A DNA stretch of 64,000 bases from an uncultured Roseovarius sp. (lineage in GTDB: Bacteria > Pseudomonadota > Alphaproteobacteria > Rhodobacterales > Rhodobacteraceae): positions 62,001-126,000 of the forward strand of contig NZ_CAMYMD010000025.1 in NCBI RefSeq assembly GCF_947259555.1, written 5' to 3'. How positions within the stretch are numbered: position 1 is the stretch's first letter; each line of letters opens with the position of its first letter. The position numbers and the translations under genes were made by a program. Shown in pieces: positions 47,158 to 55,997 of this stretch. The notes under the pieces were generated by a model that was not told the DNA's origin, searched no databases, and saw only the letters and a list, made by a program, of their open reading frames with translations.

Positions 47158-47580
47158 CGAGCACTCCAGACGAGATCAGGTTTCTCTAATAATTATAAGA
47201 AAGATAAGAAAGATTGTAGTTTGATTTAGGCCAAGAAATTTCTGTGGATTATCATGTTATCAACAAGGTTATGCACCTGTGGACAGTTCGGTTAGTAATT
47301 TTTCAACCTCGTCATAATTAGCATAGTTGTACCACATAAAACATAATAAAAACAATAACTTAAATTGATAAAATGAGTATAAAAACCAACAATTAATCTG
47401 TGTATTAATGGTTCAAGAATTGGGTTTTCCTTCGTTTTAAATTATCCTCGCCCACCGTGTATTACTTTCCTTGGTCGCTTAATGAACTGCGGCTTGTCCC
47501 CCGGTGGACGCTTTGGATGGATTCTCACGTAAATTGTTCATAAGGACATCATGTCGTTGTACGAAGGGTTATCCACATGG
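47158..47580. other. Probable replication origin (oriC)
   Basis: This 0.4-kb gene-free, AT-rich stretch separates the divergent hemJ and maf genes and sits beside parAB, mnmEG and rho. DnaA-box-like 9-mers: TTATCCACA at 47569-47577 (perfect), TTATCAACA at 47257-47265 and TAATCCACA on the minus strand at 47243-47251 (one mismatch each), TTATGCACC at 47269-47277 (one mismatch) and a weaker minus-strand copy at 47278-47286. The most AT-rich part, a candidate unwinding element, is about 47300-47450. ATTAAT at 47392 and 47404 form an inverted repeat. Origin function is inferred; no dnaA gene is in the window. Confidence 0.75.
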
Positions 47581-48176
47581 CCATGTCGATCACACTTGCC
47601 TCTGCGTCCGCCATCCGCCAAACGCTGCTAATGAACGCAGGTCTTGAATTTGATGTCATAAAACCGCGTGTTGACGAGATTGCGCTGCGAGACTCGATGA
47701 TATCGGATGGTTGTCGCCCAAGAGAGATTGTTGATGCTCTCGCTGAAATGAAGGCGCTGCGCATAAGCTCAAAGCACCCGGAAAGGCTTGTGATCGGTTG
47801 CGATCAGGTGCTTGATCTAGAAGGGCAATTGCTCTCCAAGCCGGAAACGCTCGATATCGCTCGGAGACAACTCCTGTCGTTACGAGGAAAACATCATGAG
47901 CTGTTATCCGCAGTCGTAGTCTGCGAGGCGGGCGCGCCAATCTGGCGCCATATCGGCCGCGCGCAACTGAGTGTCCGCAACTTTTCAGAGGATTGGCTGG
48001 ATAGTTATTTAGATCGGAATTGGCCCCGGATTAGCGATAGTGTTGGAGCGTATAAGCTGGAAGAAGAAGGTGTCCGGCTTTTTTCACGAATTGACGGAGA
48101 CTACTTCACCATTCTTGGGTTGCCTCTTCTGGATCTCTTGTCTTTTCTTACTCTCCGAGGAGACCTGCAAAAATGA
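47577..48176 (+). CDS. maf: Maf family nucleoside triphosphate pyrophosphatase
   Basis: The 199-residue protein begins SITLASASAIRQTLLMNAGL and has VIKPRVDE, VIGCDQVLDLEG and SVGAYKLEEEGVRLF. Maf proteins hydrolyse modified or canonical nucleotides and can affect septation. Its ATG overlaps the end of the perfect DnaA box. Its TGA overlaps the aroE ATG (ATGA). Confidence 0.93.
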   Translation: MAMSITLASASAIRQTLLMNAGLEFDVIKPRVDEIALRDSMISDGCRPREIVDALAEMKALRISSKHPERLVIGCDQVLDLEGQLLSKPETLDIARRQLLSLRGKHHELLSAVVVCEAGAPIWRHIGRAQLSVRNFSEDWLDSYLDRNWPRISDSVGAYKLEEEGVRLFSRIDGDYFTILGLPLLDLLSFLTLRGDLQK

Positions 48177-49006
48177 GTCACGAAAAAATACCCCTCGCTG
48201 GTGTGATAGGTTCTCCCATTGCACACTCGAAGTCCCCGCAACTTCACCGTCATTGGCTCAAAACTCTCGGTATTCCAGGGTATTACATCCCAATGGATGT
48301 GGCTTCTGATGATTTAGGAAATGTTTTGCAGACTTTGCCCAAGATGGGCTTCGTCGGCGTGAATATCACCGTCCCCCATAAGGAGCGCGCGCTTGAGCTA
48401 GCCGATCTCGTCACCGATAGAGCGACATTGATCGGGGCTGCCAACACGCTCATATTTCGTAAGGATGGCAAGATTCACGCCGATAACACTGATGGATACG
48501 GATTCATTCAGAACCTTCATCAGAATGCACCAGATTGGGCCCCCAAAAGCGGACCAGCAGCCGTACTTGGGGCTGGCGGAGCTGCGCGCGCCGTTCTTGC
48601 CTCATTGCTGGATGCGGGTGTGCCTGAGATCATGATTGCCAACCGTACCCGTGTACGCGCGGAGGCACTCCAATCCGAATTCGGAACGCGTCTCACCGTT
48701 GTCGATTGGGTACAGGCAGGCAACATGCTCGAAGAGGCCACGACAGTCGTGAACACGACATCGCTTGGAATGATAGGGCAGCCACCGCTTCGTATACCAC
48801 TCGACGGCCTTCAAAAAGGAACTGTGGTCAATGATCTGGTCTACGCTCCTCTTAAGACGTCACTCTTGCTAGAGGCAGAGCGGGCCGGGTGCATCGCGGT
48901 GGATGGGCTTGGAATGCTTCTTCATCAGGCTGTGCCCGCGTTTGAGCGATGGTTCGGTACAAGACCGAGCGTCGATAGTGCGACCCGGGCAGCGGCGCTC
49001 AGATGA
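48173..49006 (+). CDS. aroE: Shikimate dehydrogenase
   Basis: The 277-residue enzyme has GVIGSPIAHSKSPQLHRHWL, VGVNITVPHKERALELAD with the catalytic Lys, NTDGYGFI and the NADP loop VLGAGGAARAVLASL with NRTRVRAEAL. It reduces 3-dehydroshikimate. It overlaps maf and coaE by 4 nt each. Confidence 0.96.
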   Translation: MSHEKIPLAGVIGSPIAHSKSPQLHRHWLKTLGIPGYYIPMDVASDDLGNVLQTLPKMGFVGVNITVPHKERALELADLVTDRATLIGAANTLIFRKDGKIHADNTDGYGFIQNLHQNAPDWAPKSGPAAVLGAGGAARAVLASLLDAGVPEIMIANRTRVRAEALQSEFGTRLTVVDWVQAGNMLEEATTVVNTTSLGMIGQPPLRIPLDGLQKGTVVNDLVYAPLKTSLLLEAERAGCIAVDGLGMLLHQAVPAFERWFGTRPSVDSATRAAALR

Positions 49007-49605
49007 GTTTTCTTATCGGCCTAACCGGCTCGATCGGGATGGGCAAATCAACGACGGCACGGATGTTTGCAGAAGAAGGGTGTGCATTGTGGGACGCTGA
49101 CGCCGCAGTACATCGGCTCTATGCTAAGGGCGGCGCGGCGGTAAAACCGGTGTCAGCCCTTTATCCTGCGGCGATTGAAAATGATGCGGTATCGCGTTTC
49201 CAGCTCAAGCAGATCATCGCGCAAGATCCAAAAGCCTTGTCTCGAATCGAAAATCTCGTCCACCCGCTTGTGGCACAAGATCGTGCGAAGTTCATCCGTG
49301 ATGAGCGCGTGAAGGGTACGGATATCATCGTTCTCGATGTCCCGCTCCTCTTCGAGACGGGGACGGACCTTGAGATGGACGCGACTGTGACAGTCAGCGT
49401 GCCCTTTGAGGTACAACGTGCCCGCGTTTTGGAGCGTGGGACGATGACGCAAGAGCAGTTGGATAATATACTGAAAAAACAAATGTCTGACCGTGAAAAA
49501 CGCGCTAGGGCAGATTATGTGATTACCACCGATTCTCTTGATCACGCGCGTGATCAGGTACAGGACGTTCTAGCGAAGATCAGAGGCAGAATGAGACATG
49601 CGTGA
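49003..49605 (+). CDS. coaE: Dephospho-CoA kinase
   Basis: The 200-residue kinase has the P-loop IGLTGSIGMGKSTTARMFAE, WDADAAVHRLY and VLDVPLLFETGTDLEMDATV. It completes CoA synthesis. It overlaps aroE by 4 nt and dnaQ by 8 nt, so maf-aroE-coaE-dnaQ form one operon running away from oriC. Confidence 0.96.
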   Translation: MSFLIGLTGSIGMGKSTTARMFAEEGCALWDADAAVHRLYAKGGAAVKPVSALYPAAIENDAVSRFQLKQIIAQDPKALSRIENLVHPLVAQDRAKFIRDERVKGTDIIVLDVPLLFETGTDLEMDATVTVSVPFEVQRARVLERGTMTQEQLDNILKKQMSDREKRARADYVITTDSLDHARDQVQDVLAKIRGRMRHA

Positions 49606-50293
49606 AATCGTTCTGGATACCGAGACCACCGGTTTTGAGCCGGAAACAGGCGACAGGATAGTCGAAATAGGTGCTGTTGAACTATACAATCATATGCCCA
49701 CCGGCGTTACGTTTCACAAGTATATCAATCCACAGCGCGCCATGCCGGATGAAGCATTCGCAGTGCATGGTCTGGGTGATGATTTCTTGCGAGACCAGCC
49801 CTTGTTCGCAGATGTCGCGGAGGAATTTCTGGATTTCGTGCGTGATGCCAAGCTTGTCATTCATAATGCGGCGTTTGACATGAAGTTTCTAAACGCCGAA
49901 TTGGGATGGCTGAAATTACCTCAATTGCCTTGGGCTCAAGCCATTGACACGCTTGCAATTGCCCGAAGCAAATTTCCGGGTTCCCCTGCTTCCCTTGATG
50001 CACTGTGCCGGCGGTTTCAAATTGATAACTCGTCCCGCACCTTGCACGGTGCGCTGCTAGACTCGGAGATACTTGCAGAAGTCTACTTGGAATTGATCGG
50101 TGGACGCCAACCGGATTTTGCTTTGTCTTCGGCGCAATCCGACCGCAGCCGCGACCCGAGTGAAAAAACTGCCTGGCGTCCGAGTCCCAGACCTTCACCG
50201 TTGCCGACACGTCTTACCGATGAAGACTTAGCCGCCCATCAGGTTTTTGTAGACCGGATGGGCGACGCTGCCTTGTGGCGCAAGACGCGTTAG
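49598..50293 (+). CDS. dnaQ: DNA polymerase III epsilon subunit (proofreading exonuclease)
   Basis: The 231-residue protein has ExoI REIVLDTETTGFEPETGDRI, ExoII VIHNAAFDMKFLNAEL and ExoIII LHGALLDSEILAEVY with the HxxxxxD signature. The C-terminal tail (about residues 180-231) would bind the alpha subunit. Its TAG and the secB TAA overlap (50290-50293). Confidence 0.95.
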   Translation: MREIVLDTETTGFEPETGDRIVEIGAVELYNHMPTGVTFHKYINPQRAMPDEAFAVHGLGDDFLRDQPLFADVAEEFLDFVRDAKLVIHNAAFDMKFLNAELGWLKLPQLPWAQAIDTLAIARSKFPGSPASLDALCRRFQIDNSSRTLHGALLDSEILAEVYLELIGGRQPDFALSSAQSDRSRDPSEKTAWRPSPRPSPLPTRLTDEDLAAHQVFVDRMGDAALWRKTR

Positions 50294-50784
50294 GCGTCGG
50301 CCTTTTGCTCGGATGACTGAGCCTGCCTGCGCGCAATTTCGTTGCGATAAAGCTGGACAAAATCTATGTTTTCAAGATTGAGCGGCGGAAAACCACCATC
50401 GCGTGTGACATCACTGACGATACGGCGGATAAACGGGAAGATCATCCGCGGACATTCGATCAGAAGGAACGGATGAAGCTGCTCATCCTGCACGCCTTCG
50501 ATATGGAAAACGCCGACATATTCCATCTCCAGGACAAAAAGGACATCATCCGAATCCTTGTTCTTGGAGCTAATGTTGAGTTTGACCACCACCTCATACT
50601 GGTGTTCCGTGTTTCGCTTCTTCGCGTCGAGGTTGACCGCAACCTGCACATCTGGCTGGACATCGCCGCCGGTGCCGCGCTGAGCCAGCACATTTTCGAA
50701 GGACATGTCGCGGATGAATTGCGACAGGGTGTTCATCTTGATTTGCGGCGATTGCTGCGCCGCGCCATTTTCCTGTTCGGCCAT
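50290..50784 (-). CDS. secB: Protein-export chaperone SecB
   Basis: The 164-residue protein has FIRDMSFENVLAQ, VQVAVNLDAKKRNTEHQYEV, HIEGVQDEQLHPFLLIECPR and GGFPPLNLENIDFVQLY, the full SecB pattern. It holds precursors unfolded for SecA. It is convergent with dnaQ and lies 82 bp downstream of tenA. Confidence 0.96.
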   Translation of the reverse strand: MAEQENGAAQQSPQIKMNTLSQFIRDMSFENVLAQRGTGGDVQPDVQVAVNLDAKKRNTEHQYEVVVKLNISSKNKDSDDVLFVLEMEYVGVFHIEGVQDEQLHPFLLIECPRMIFPFIRRIVSDVTRDGGFPPLNLENIDFVQLYRNEIARRQAQSSEQKADA

Positions 50785-50866
50785 GAAAACCTCCTGATGG
50801 GAATAAGCCGCTTTTCACTTAGCAGGATGCCACCCGCGCCTCAATGGCTTAGAGTGCTGCAGTTGA

Positions 50867-51556
50867 CTATCGATCCAGCCCGAACGACAGGCCCATGTCC
50901 CAAAACGCCACTTCGAGACGCGTCGCGGTGCTGAAACGGTCACACAATCTTGTCCATCCTGGCGTCATCTCCGGCGTATCTCCTAACCGGCGTGCGACCG
51001 CCCCATCAAAGAGCGCGCCCGCGTCGCGGCAGACCTGCTGATACTCGTCGCCTGCATAGGTGGTGATCCAATCGGCATAGGGGTGATCGTCGGGCACCGG
51101 CCCCAGCCGCGCGCCGATCTCGCCATAGCCCATGACGCAGGGCGCAAGTGCTGCCAGCAGGTCAAGGAAATTCCCCGCATGCCCGGCATCGAGCACATAG
51201 CGCGTATAGGCGAGGTTGGCGGGGTGTTCCTCGGCATTGTAGAGGTCGTCCTCGCTTAGCCCCGCCTCGGCGCAGGTCTTTACGTGCAAGCTGAGTTCTT
51301 GGTTGACGAGTGCGTCCACCGTGGCCGCACAGGCGCGCATCTCTTCGAGCGCATCCGTCTTGGTCACGGCGAGTGCCCAGGCGCGGGCGAAATGGATGAG
51401 GAACACGTAATCCTGCACCAAGTAGCCGAGAAACGCCTTGCGCGGCAGCGTGCCCTCGCGCAGCCCTTCGACAAAGGCGTGATGGGTGTAGTCCGTCCAG
51501 ACCGTCCCCGCCGCATCGCGCAGGCGGGGAAAGGTCGCTCCATAGGTGTCGGTCAT
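50867..51556 (-). CDS. tenA: Aminopyrimidine aminohydrolase / thiaminase II
   Basis: The 229-residue all-alpha protein has FLGYLVQDYVFLIHFARAWA, LAALAPCVMGYGEIG with the catalytic Cys, and GDEYQQVCRDAGALFD with conserved Glu. TenA hydrolyses aminopyrimidines from degraded thiamine to HMP. It is the last gene of the thi operon, overlapping thiY by 4 nt. Confidence 0.93.
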   Translation of the reverse strand: MTDTYGATFPRLRDAAGTVWTDYTHHAFVEGLREGTLPRKAFLGYLVQDYVFLIHFARAWALAVTKTDALEEMRACAATVDALVNQELSLHVKTCAEAGLSEDDLYNAEEHPANLAYTRYVLDAGHAGNFLDLLAALAPCVMGYGEIGARLGPVPDDHPYADWITTYAGDEYQQVCRDAGALFDGAVARRLGDTPEMTPGWTRLCDRFSTATRLEVAFWDMGLSFGLDR

Positions 51557-52485
51557 TCTGCGTTCAGGTCCATAGCGAGGCCCGAAACGGGCGTGTCATT
51601 CTCGATCATCCCCGCGTCCAGCAGGAATCGCTCGAACCGCTTGTAGCGGGCGTGATCGAGCGCGGCGGGACGGGTGGCAAAGCGCGGGAAGGTATCGACC
51701 CAGGCTTTCTCATTCAGCTCATCCTGCAACTCGCGCGAGGTGCCGGCGAAGATCTCCCAGCTTTCTTGCGGGTGGTTCATGATGTATTGCGTCGCGCGCT
51801 CGGCGGCGTGCAGGAAGCGGCGGATCATGTCGGCATCCATCCGGTCGGGATTGGCCACATAGATCAGCTCGTCATAGGCGGGCACTCCTTCTTCCTCGAT
51901 ATAGAAACAGCGGCCCGGCACGCCTTCGATCTCCATCTGATTGAGCTCGAAATTGCGATAGGCCCCAATCACCGCATCCACTTGCCCCGACATCAGCGAA
52001 GGCGAGAGCGACCAGTTGACGCTGACCAGTTCGATATCGTCGAGGCTATGGCCATGTTGCGCGAGAATAGTCGAGAGCAGCACCTCCTCGACGCCCGCCA
52101 CGGAAAAGCCAACCTTGCGGCCCTTGAGGTCAGCGGTGGATTTTACGGGGCCGTCCTCCAACACCAGAAGGCAATTGAGCGGGGTGGCGACCAGCGTGCC
52201 CACCCGGCGCAGCGGCAGCCCGTTCTCGATCTGCATGTGCAGTTGCGGCTGATAGGAAATCGCCAGATCGGCCTGACCGGCGGCGACCATCTTGGGCGGG
52301 TCGGAGGGATCGGCGGGGGCGATCACCTCGACCTCCAGCCCGGCCTCTTCGAAATAGCCTAGCTCTTCGGCCAGGATGATTGGCCCGTGATCGGGGTTCA
52401 CGAACCAGTCGAGGATCAGGGTCATCTTGTCTTGGGCCATGGCCGGGGCGGCCAGAAAGGCGAGGATCAGGGTCAGGTATCTCAT
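51553..52485 (-). CDS. thiY: ThiY-like ABC substrate-binding protein (thiamine pyrimidine precursor)
   Basis: This 310-residue protein has a signal peptide (MRYLTLILAFLAAPAMA) and the NMT1/THI5 fold: LILDWFVNPDHGPIILAEEL, GYFEEAGLEVEVIAPADPSDPPKM, ISYQPQLHMQIENGLPL and VGFSVAGVEEVL. ThiY binds formylaminopyrimidine, a thiamine breakdown product. Overlaps with thiF (4 nt) and tenA (4 nt) place it firmly in the operon, yet no ThiX permease or ThiZ ATPase is in the window. Confidence 0.9.
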   Translation of the reverse strand: MRYLTLILAFLAAPAMAQDKMTLILDWFVNPDHGPIILAEELGYFEEAGLEVEVIAPADPSDPPKMVAAGQADLAISYQPQLHMQIENGLPLRRVGTLVATPLNCLLVLEDGPVKSTADLKGRKVGFSVAGVEEVLLSTILAQHGHSLDDIELVSVNWSLSPSLMSGQVDAVIGAYRNFELNQMEIEGVPGRCFYIEEEGVPAYDELIYVANPDRMDADMIRRFLHAAERATQYIMNHPQESWEIFAGTSRELQDELNEKAWVDTFPRFATRPAALDHARYKRFERFLLDAGMIENDTPVSGLAMDLNAE

Positions 52486-53465
52486 GGGTCTGTCTCCTGT
52501 TGAACATCGCCGAGGGCGATCAATGCAATCTCTCCGTCCCAATGGCCGCGCAGTCGCGTCGCGGCCTGCCACGATCGCAGGCCGGACCGGCAGGCCAGCA
52601 CGGCGCGTACGCCTTGGGGGGTCGTGTCGGGGTGGTCGAATTCGGTGACCGTGCGCCGGGTGGCGTTTGGCAGGGCCGGGCCGGGTTCATCCTCTGCCCG
52701 CAGATCGACGAGCCAATCGGCCTTGGTGATTTGCGCAGGCGCGAGGAAGCCGAAACCGTCCTCCGGCTCGGGAGCGCCGTCGAAACGGAAGCCGCCGAAG
52801 CGGTGACCAATGGCCTCGAAACTGACGAGTTGACCGAGAGGTTGGGGCTCCATTCGCGCCAAAACCTCCATCGCCATTTGCGCCTGAAGACTACCCAGAA
52901 CCCCCACGCAAGGCCCCAGCACGCCATCTGTATCGCAACTGCCCAACCGATCCGGCAGGTCGGGGAATACTGCGCGCAGGGACGGTGCGCCACCGCAGAA
53001 CCCGCCGCAATATCCGGAGGTGCCCACGATCGACGCGCTGATGAATGGCTTACCCTGCTCAAGGCAGGTATCGGACAGCACATAGCTCGCTGCGAAACTG
53101 TCGGCGCAATCCAGAACCAGATCAGCAGCGACCACGTGATCCGATGCATTCAACGGATCAAGCGGCTCTGACACGGCGGAAACCTCACAGTCGGGGTTGA
53201 GCGTGGCCATATGCTCGGCGGCAACCTGCGCCTTGGGCAGGCCGACATCCTCCATGCGAAACAGCGTTTGACGGTGCAGGTTGCTCAGGGACACCCGGTC
53301 GCCATCCATCAGCGTGATCCGCCCCACGCCCGCGCCCACAAGGTACGGCAGCACGGGCGCGGCAAGCCCGCCAGCGCCAACAACCAGCACATGCGCCGCG
53401 CCGAGCCGGGCCTGCCCCCCTGCCCCGAACTCGGGCAGGGCGATCTGGCGGGCGTAGCGGGTCAT
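52482..53465 (-). CDS. thiF: ThiF adenylyltransferase with C-terminal rhodanese-like domain
   Basis: The 327-residue protein has an E1-like domain: RYARQIALPEFGAGGQARLG, HVLVVGAGGLAAPVLPYLVG, NLHRQTLFRMEDVG, DLVLDCADSFAASYVL and GVLGPCVGVLGSLQAQMAME. From about residue 250 a rhodanese-like domain follows (ADWLVDLRAEDEPG, then ACRSGLRSWQAA with Cys near 292). ThiF adenylates the ThiS C-terminus; the rhodanese tail may deliver sulfur in cis. The ATG at 53465 overlaps the thiE stop by 4 nt. Confidence 0.9.
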   Translation of the reverse strand: MTRYARQIALPEFGAGGQARLGAAHVLVVGAGGLAAPVLPYLVGAGVGRITLMDGDRVSLSNLHRQTLFRMEDVGLPKAQVAAEHMATLNPDCEVSAVSEPLDPLNASDHVVAADLVLDCADSFAASYVLSDTCLEQGKPFISASIVGTSGYCGGFCGGAPSLRAVFPDLPDRLGSCDTDGVLGPCVGVLGSLQAQMAMEVLARMEPQPLGQLVSFEAIGHRFGGFRFDGAPEPEDGFGFLAPAQITKADWLVDLRAEDEPGPALPNATRRTVTEFDHPDTTPQGVRAVLACRSGLRSWQAATRLRGHWDGEIALIALGDVQQETDP

Positions 53466-54058
53466 GTTGTGGCCTCGATCCATTGCCGCACCCGCGCCTC
53501 CGGATCGGCGTTCAGCGTGATATCCGTCACCGCCGAGACCACATCTGCCCCTGCCTCAAAGGCGCCCTGCGCACGCTCCACCGACATGCCGCCAATGGCA
53601 ACGAGTGGTATATCACCAATCAGGCGCTTCCACTCCGTCACCTTCTCCAGCCCCTGTTCGTCCCATTTCATTTTCTTGAGAATGGTGGGGTAGACCGGGC
53701 CGAGGGCCACATAGTCGGGATCGTGTGACAGCGCGCGGTCCAGTTCGGCATGGTCATGGGTGCTGAGGCCCAGCTTGATCCCGGCGCGGCGAATGGCGGC
53801 GATGTCAGCGGTGTCGAGATCCTCTTGCCCGAGATGCACCCAGTCGCACCCCTCATCAATCGCCACCTGCCAGTGATCATTGACCACAAGGATCGCACCA
53901 GCCTCCCGACACAGCCTCTGCGCCTGCGCCATCTGCTGTTCAAGCGCATCGCCGGTCAACTCCTTGACCCTGAGTTGCACCAGCCCGACGCCAAGCGGCA
54001 AAAGGCGGCGCAGCCATGCGACGTCATCGAATATCGGGTAGAAACGCGGCAAGGCCAT
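53462..54058 (-). CDS. thiE: Thiamine phosphate synthase
   Basis: The 198-residue TIM barrel has VGLVQLRVKELTGDALEQQM, LVVNDHWQVAIDEGCDWVHL and GQEDL, with YVALGPVYPT and VAIGGMSVERAQ at the phosphate site. It joins HMP-PP and the thiazole phosphate. One base overlaps the thiG stop. Confidence 0.93.
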   Translation of the reverse strand: MALPRFYPIFDDVAWLRRLLPLGVGLVQLRVKELTGDALEQQMAQAQRLCREAGAILVVNDHWQVAIDEGCDWVHLGQEDLDTADIAAIRRAGIKLGLSTHDHAELDRALSHDPDYVALGPVYPTILKKMKWDEQGLEKVTEWKRLIGDIPLVAIGGMSVERAQGAFEAGADVVSAVTDITLNADPEARVRQWIEATT

Positions 54059-54828
54059 CAGGTAAACGCCCTCCCAAGCACTGGTGTCGAAGGCGCGGCC
54101 ATGTCGCGCGGCTCCATTGGGTCAGCCTTGAACCCCAGACGACCGGCTTCCAGCGCGCGAGCGAATCCCTCGGCCATCGCCGCCGGATCGCCCGCCTTGG
54201 CAACGGCGGTGTTGAGCAGCACGGCGTCGTAGCCAAGTTCCATCGCATGTGCGGCCTGTGAAGGCAGGCCCAGCCCGGCGTCGATCACAAGCGGAAGGTC
54301 GGGGAAATGCGCGCGCAAGCTGCGCAGCCCGTAGATATTGTTGAGCCCCAACCCCGTACCGATGGGCGCGCCCCAGGGCATAAGCACCCGGCACCCGGCT
54401 TCGACCAGCCGCTCGCAGAGCACCAGATCCTCGGTGCAATAGGGAAACACCTGAAAGCCGTCATCGGTCAGGATGCGCGCCGCTTCGACAAGGCCGAACG
54501 GGTCGGGCTGTAACGTGTCGGCGTGGCCGATCACCTCCAGCTTGATCCAGCTGGTGTCAAAGAGTTCCCGCGCCATCTGCGCTGTGGTCACCGCCTCGCG
54601 CACCGAATGGCACCCGGCGGTGTTGGGCAGGACATGTACGCCCAGATCGCCGATCATGTCCCAAAATGCCTGTCCCGCGCGTTCATCCCCCGCCTCGCGG
54701 CGCACCGACACGGTGGCGATGTCCGCGCCGGAGCGTTTGAATGCCTCGGCGAGGATCGCGGGCGAGGGGTATTGCGCAGTGCCTAGCATAAGCCGCGATT
54801 TGATCTCGGTGTCGTAGTAGATCGGCAT
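54058..54828 (-). CDS. thiG: Thiazole synthase ThiG
   Basis: The 256-residue protein has the TIM-barrel motifs [46 protein letters not shown] with the Schiff-base Lys, [17 protein letters not shown] and [19 protein letters not shown]. It builds the thiazole ring from ThiS thiocarboxylate, glycine imine and DXP. One base separates it from thiS. Confidence 0.96.
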   Translation of the reverse strand: MPIYYDTEIKSRLMLGTAQYPSPAILAEAFKRSGADIATVSVRREAGDERAGQAFWDMIGDLGVHVLPNTAGCHSVREAVTTAQMARELFDTSWIKLEVIGHADTLQPDPFGLVEAARILTDDGFQVFPYCTEDLVLCERLVEAGCRVLMPWGAPIGTGLGLNNIYGLRSLRAHFPDLPLVIDAGLGLPSQAAHAMELGYDAVLLNTAVAKAGDPAAMAEGFARALEAGRLGFKADPMEPRDMAAPSTPVLGRAFT

Positions 54829-54829
54829 G

Positions 54830-55027
54830 TCAGCCCCCTTGCCGTGGGGCCACGATCTCTACACGATCCCCACTACTCAGTCTCTGTTCTGGCCTGAGGG
54901 CGGCTGGAATGAAATTCTCATTCAGCGCCGTTGCAACCTTGGCCTCGCCGTAACCCTGCTCGATCAATAGCGCGTCGAGTGTCATGGCGGCGGTTTCCTC
55001 TGCGGTTCCGTTAACCGTGATCTTCAT
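54830..55027 (-). CDS. thiS: Sulfur carrier protein ThiS
   Basis: The 65-residue beta-grasp protein ends in the required Gly-Gly ([11 protein letters not shown]), the site of adenylation by ThiF and thiocarboxylation. It starts with [14 protein letters not shown]. The gene overlaps thiO by 17 nt. Confidence 0.93.
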   Translation of the reverse strand: MKITVNGTAEETAAMTLDALLIEQGYGEAKVATALNENFIPAALRPEQRLSSGDRVEIVAPRQGG

Positions 55028-55997
55028 GATAAAACTCCGGTGCTTCGTTCTCGCGCGTTGCCACCCCGGCGGCCATGCGCGCGACGGCGGGTGATAACAG
55101 AAATCCGTGGCGAAATAGGCCGTTGACATGGATCGTCTCGCCCTTGCGAGTGACGCGCGGCAAGTTGTCGGGGAAGGCCGGGCGCGCGTCGGCTCCGATC
55201 TCCATCACCTCGGCCTCGCCAAAGGCCGGGTGCAGGGCATAGGCGGCAGAGAGCAGTTCCATCACCGACCGCGCCGAGGCGCGCCCCTTCTCCTCGCTCT
55301 CGATCTGTGTGGCCCCCAACATGAAAACGCCATCGCCGCGCGGCACGATGTAGAGCGGGAAACGGGGGTGCAGAAGGCGAATGGGACGGGACAGGGTCAC
55401 ATCCGCCGAGCGCAGCACGACCATCTCGCCCTTGACGCCGCGCAGGTCGGGCAGACTGTCCTGTGCGGCAAGCCCGCGACAGTCGATCACAGGGCCGGTG
55501 GGAGCAGCGTCGCTTTGCTCGAACCGCGCACCCGCGTCCTCCAGGCGCTTGCGCAGATGCAAGAGCGCCGCGCGCGGGTCAATATGCGCCTCGTCGGCGA
55601 AGTAGAGCGCGCGGTCGTGGCGGTCAGCCAGATGCGGCTCTAACACGGTCAGATCGGCACCTGTAACCAGGCGATGCCCCGTGGTGCGCCGGGCGAATTG
55701 GTCGAGTTCGCGGCGGTCGCGTTCCAGCGTTACCATCAGCGAGCCGCGCCGGATCACCTCGACGCCCTGCGCCTGCCACCAATCGGCGGCCTCTTGCCCT
55801 AATCGCATGACGGGTTCCTCGGCGGTGAAGCCCTCGCAGAAGGGTGCGAGCATGCCACCCGCCCACCACGAACAGCCATGCGCGCCGGGCGAAGGCGCGG
55901 GATCGCGCAGGGTGACAGCAACGCCTCGGCTGATGAGTTCGGTGGCGACGCACAGCCCCACGATGCCAGCGCCGCGGATGGTGACAGCTTCGGTCAT
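55011..55997 (-). CDS. thiO: Glycine oxidase ThiO
   Basis: The 328-residue FAD oxidoreductase has VTIRGAGIVGLCVATELISR, CSWWAGGMLAPFCEG and the C-terminal VNGLFRHGFLLSPAVARM that closes the flavin site. Glycine oxidase makes the imine for ThiG in aerobes, replacing ThiH. ATG 55997 has GAGG 7 nt upstream. It overlaps thiD by 4 nt. Confidence 0.93.
   Translation of the reverse strand: MTEAVTIRGAGIVGLCVATELISRGVAVTLRDPAPSPGAHGCSWWAGGMLAPFCEGFTAEEPVMRLGQEAADWWQAQGVEVIRRGSLMVTLERDRRELDQFARRTTGHRLVTGADLTVLEPHLADRHDRALYFADEAHIDPRAALLHLRKRLEDAGARFEQSDAAPTGPVIDCRGLAAQDSLPDLRGVKGEMVVLRSADVTLSRPIRLLHPRFPLYIVPRGDGVFMLGATQIESEEKGRASARSVMELLSAAYALHPAFGEAEVMEIGADARPAFPDNLPRVTRKGETIHVNGLFRHGFLLSPAVARMAAGVATRENEAPEFYHEDHG

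Noticed and set aside
44000..47576. Further parS sites near the origin
   Set aside because: Only two perfect TGTTTCACGTGAAACA sites were found; half-sites such as TTTCACGTGG near 62970 are too degenerate.
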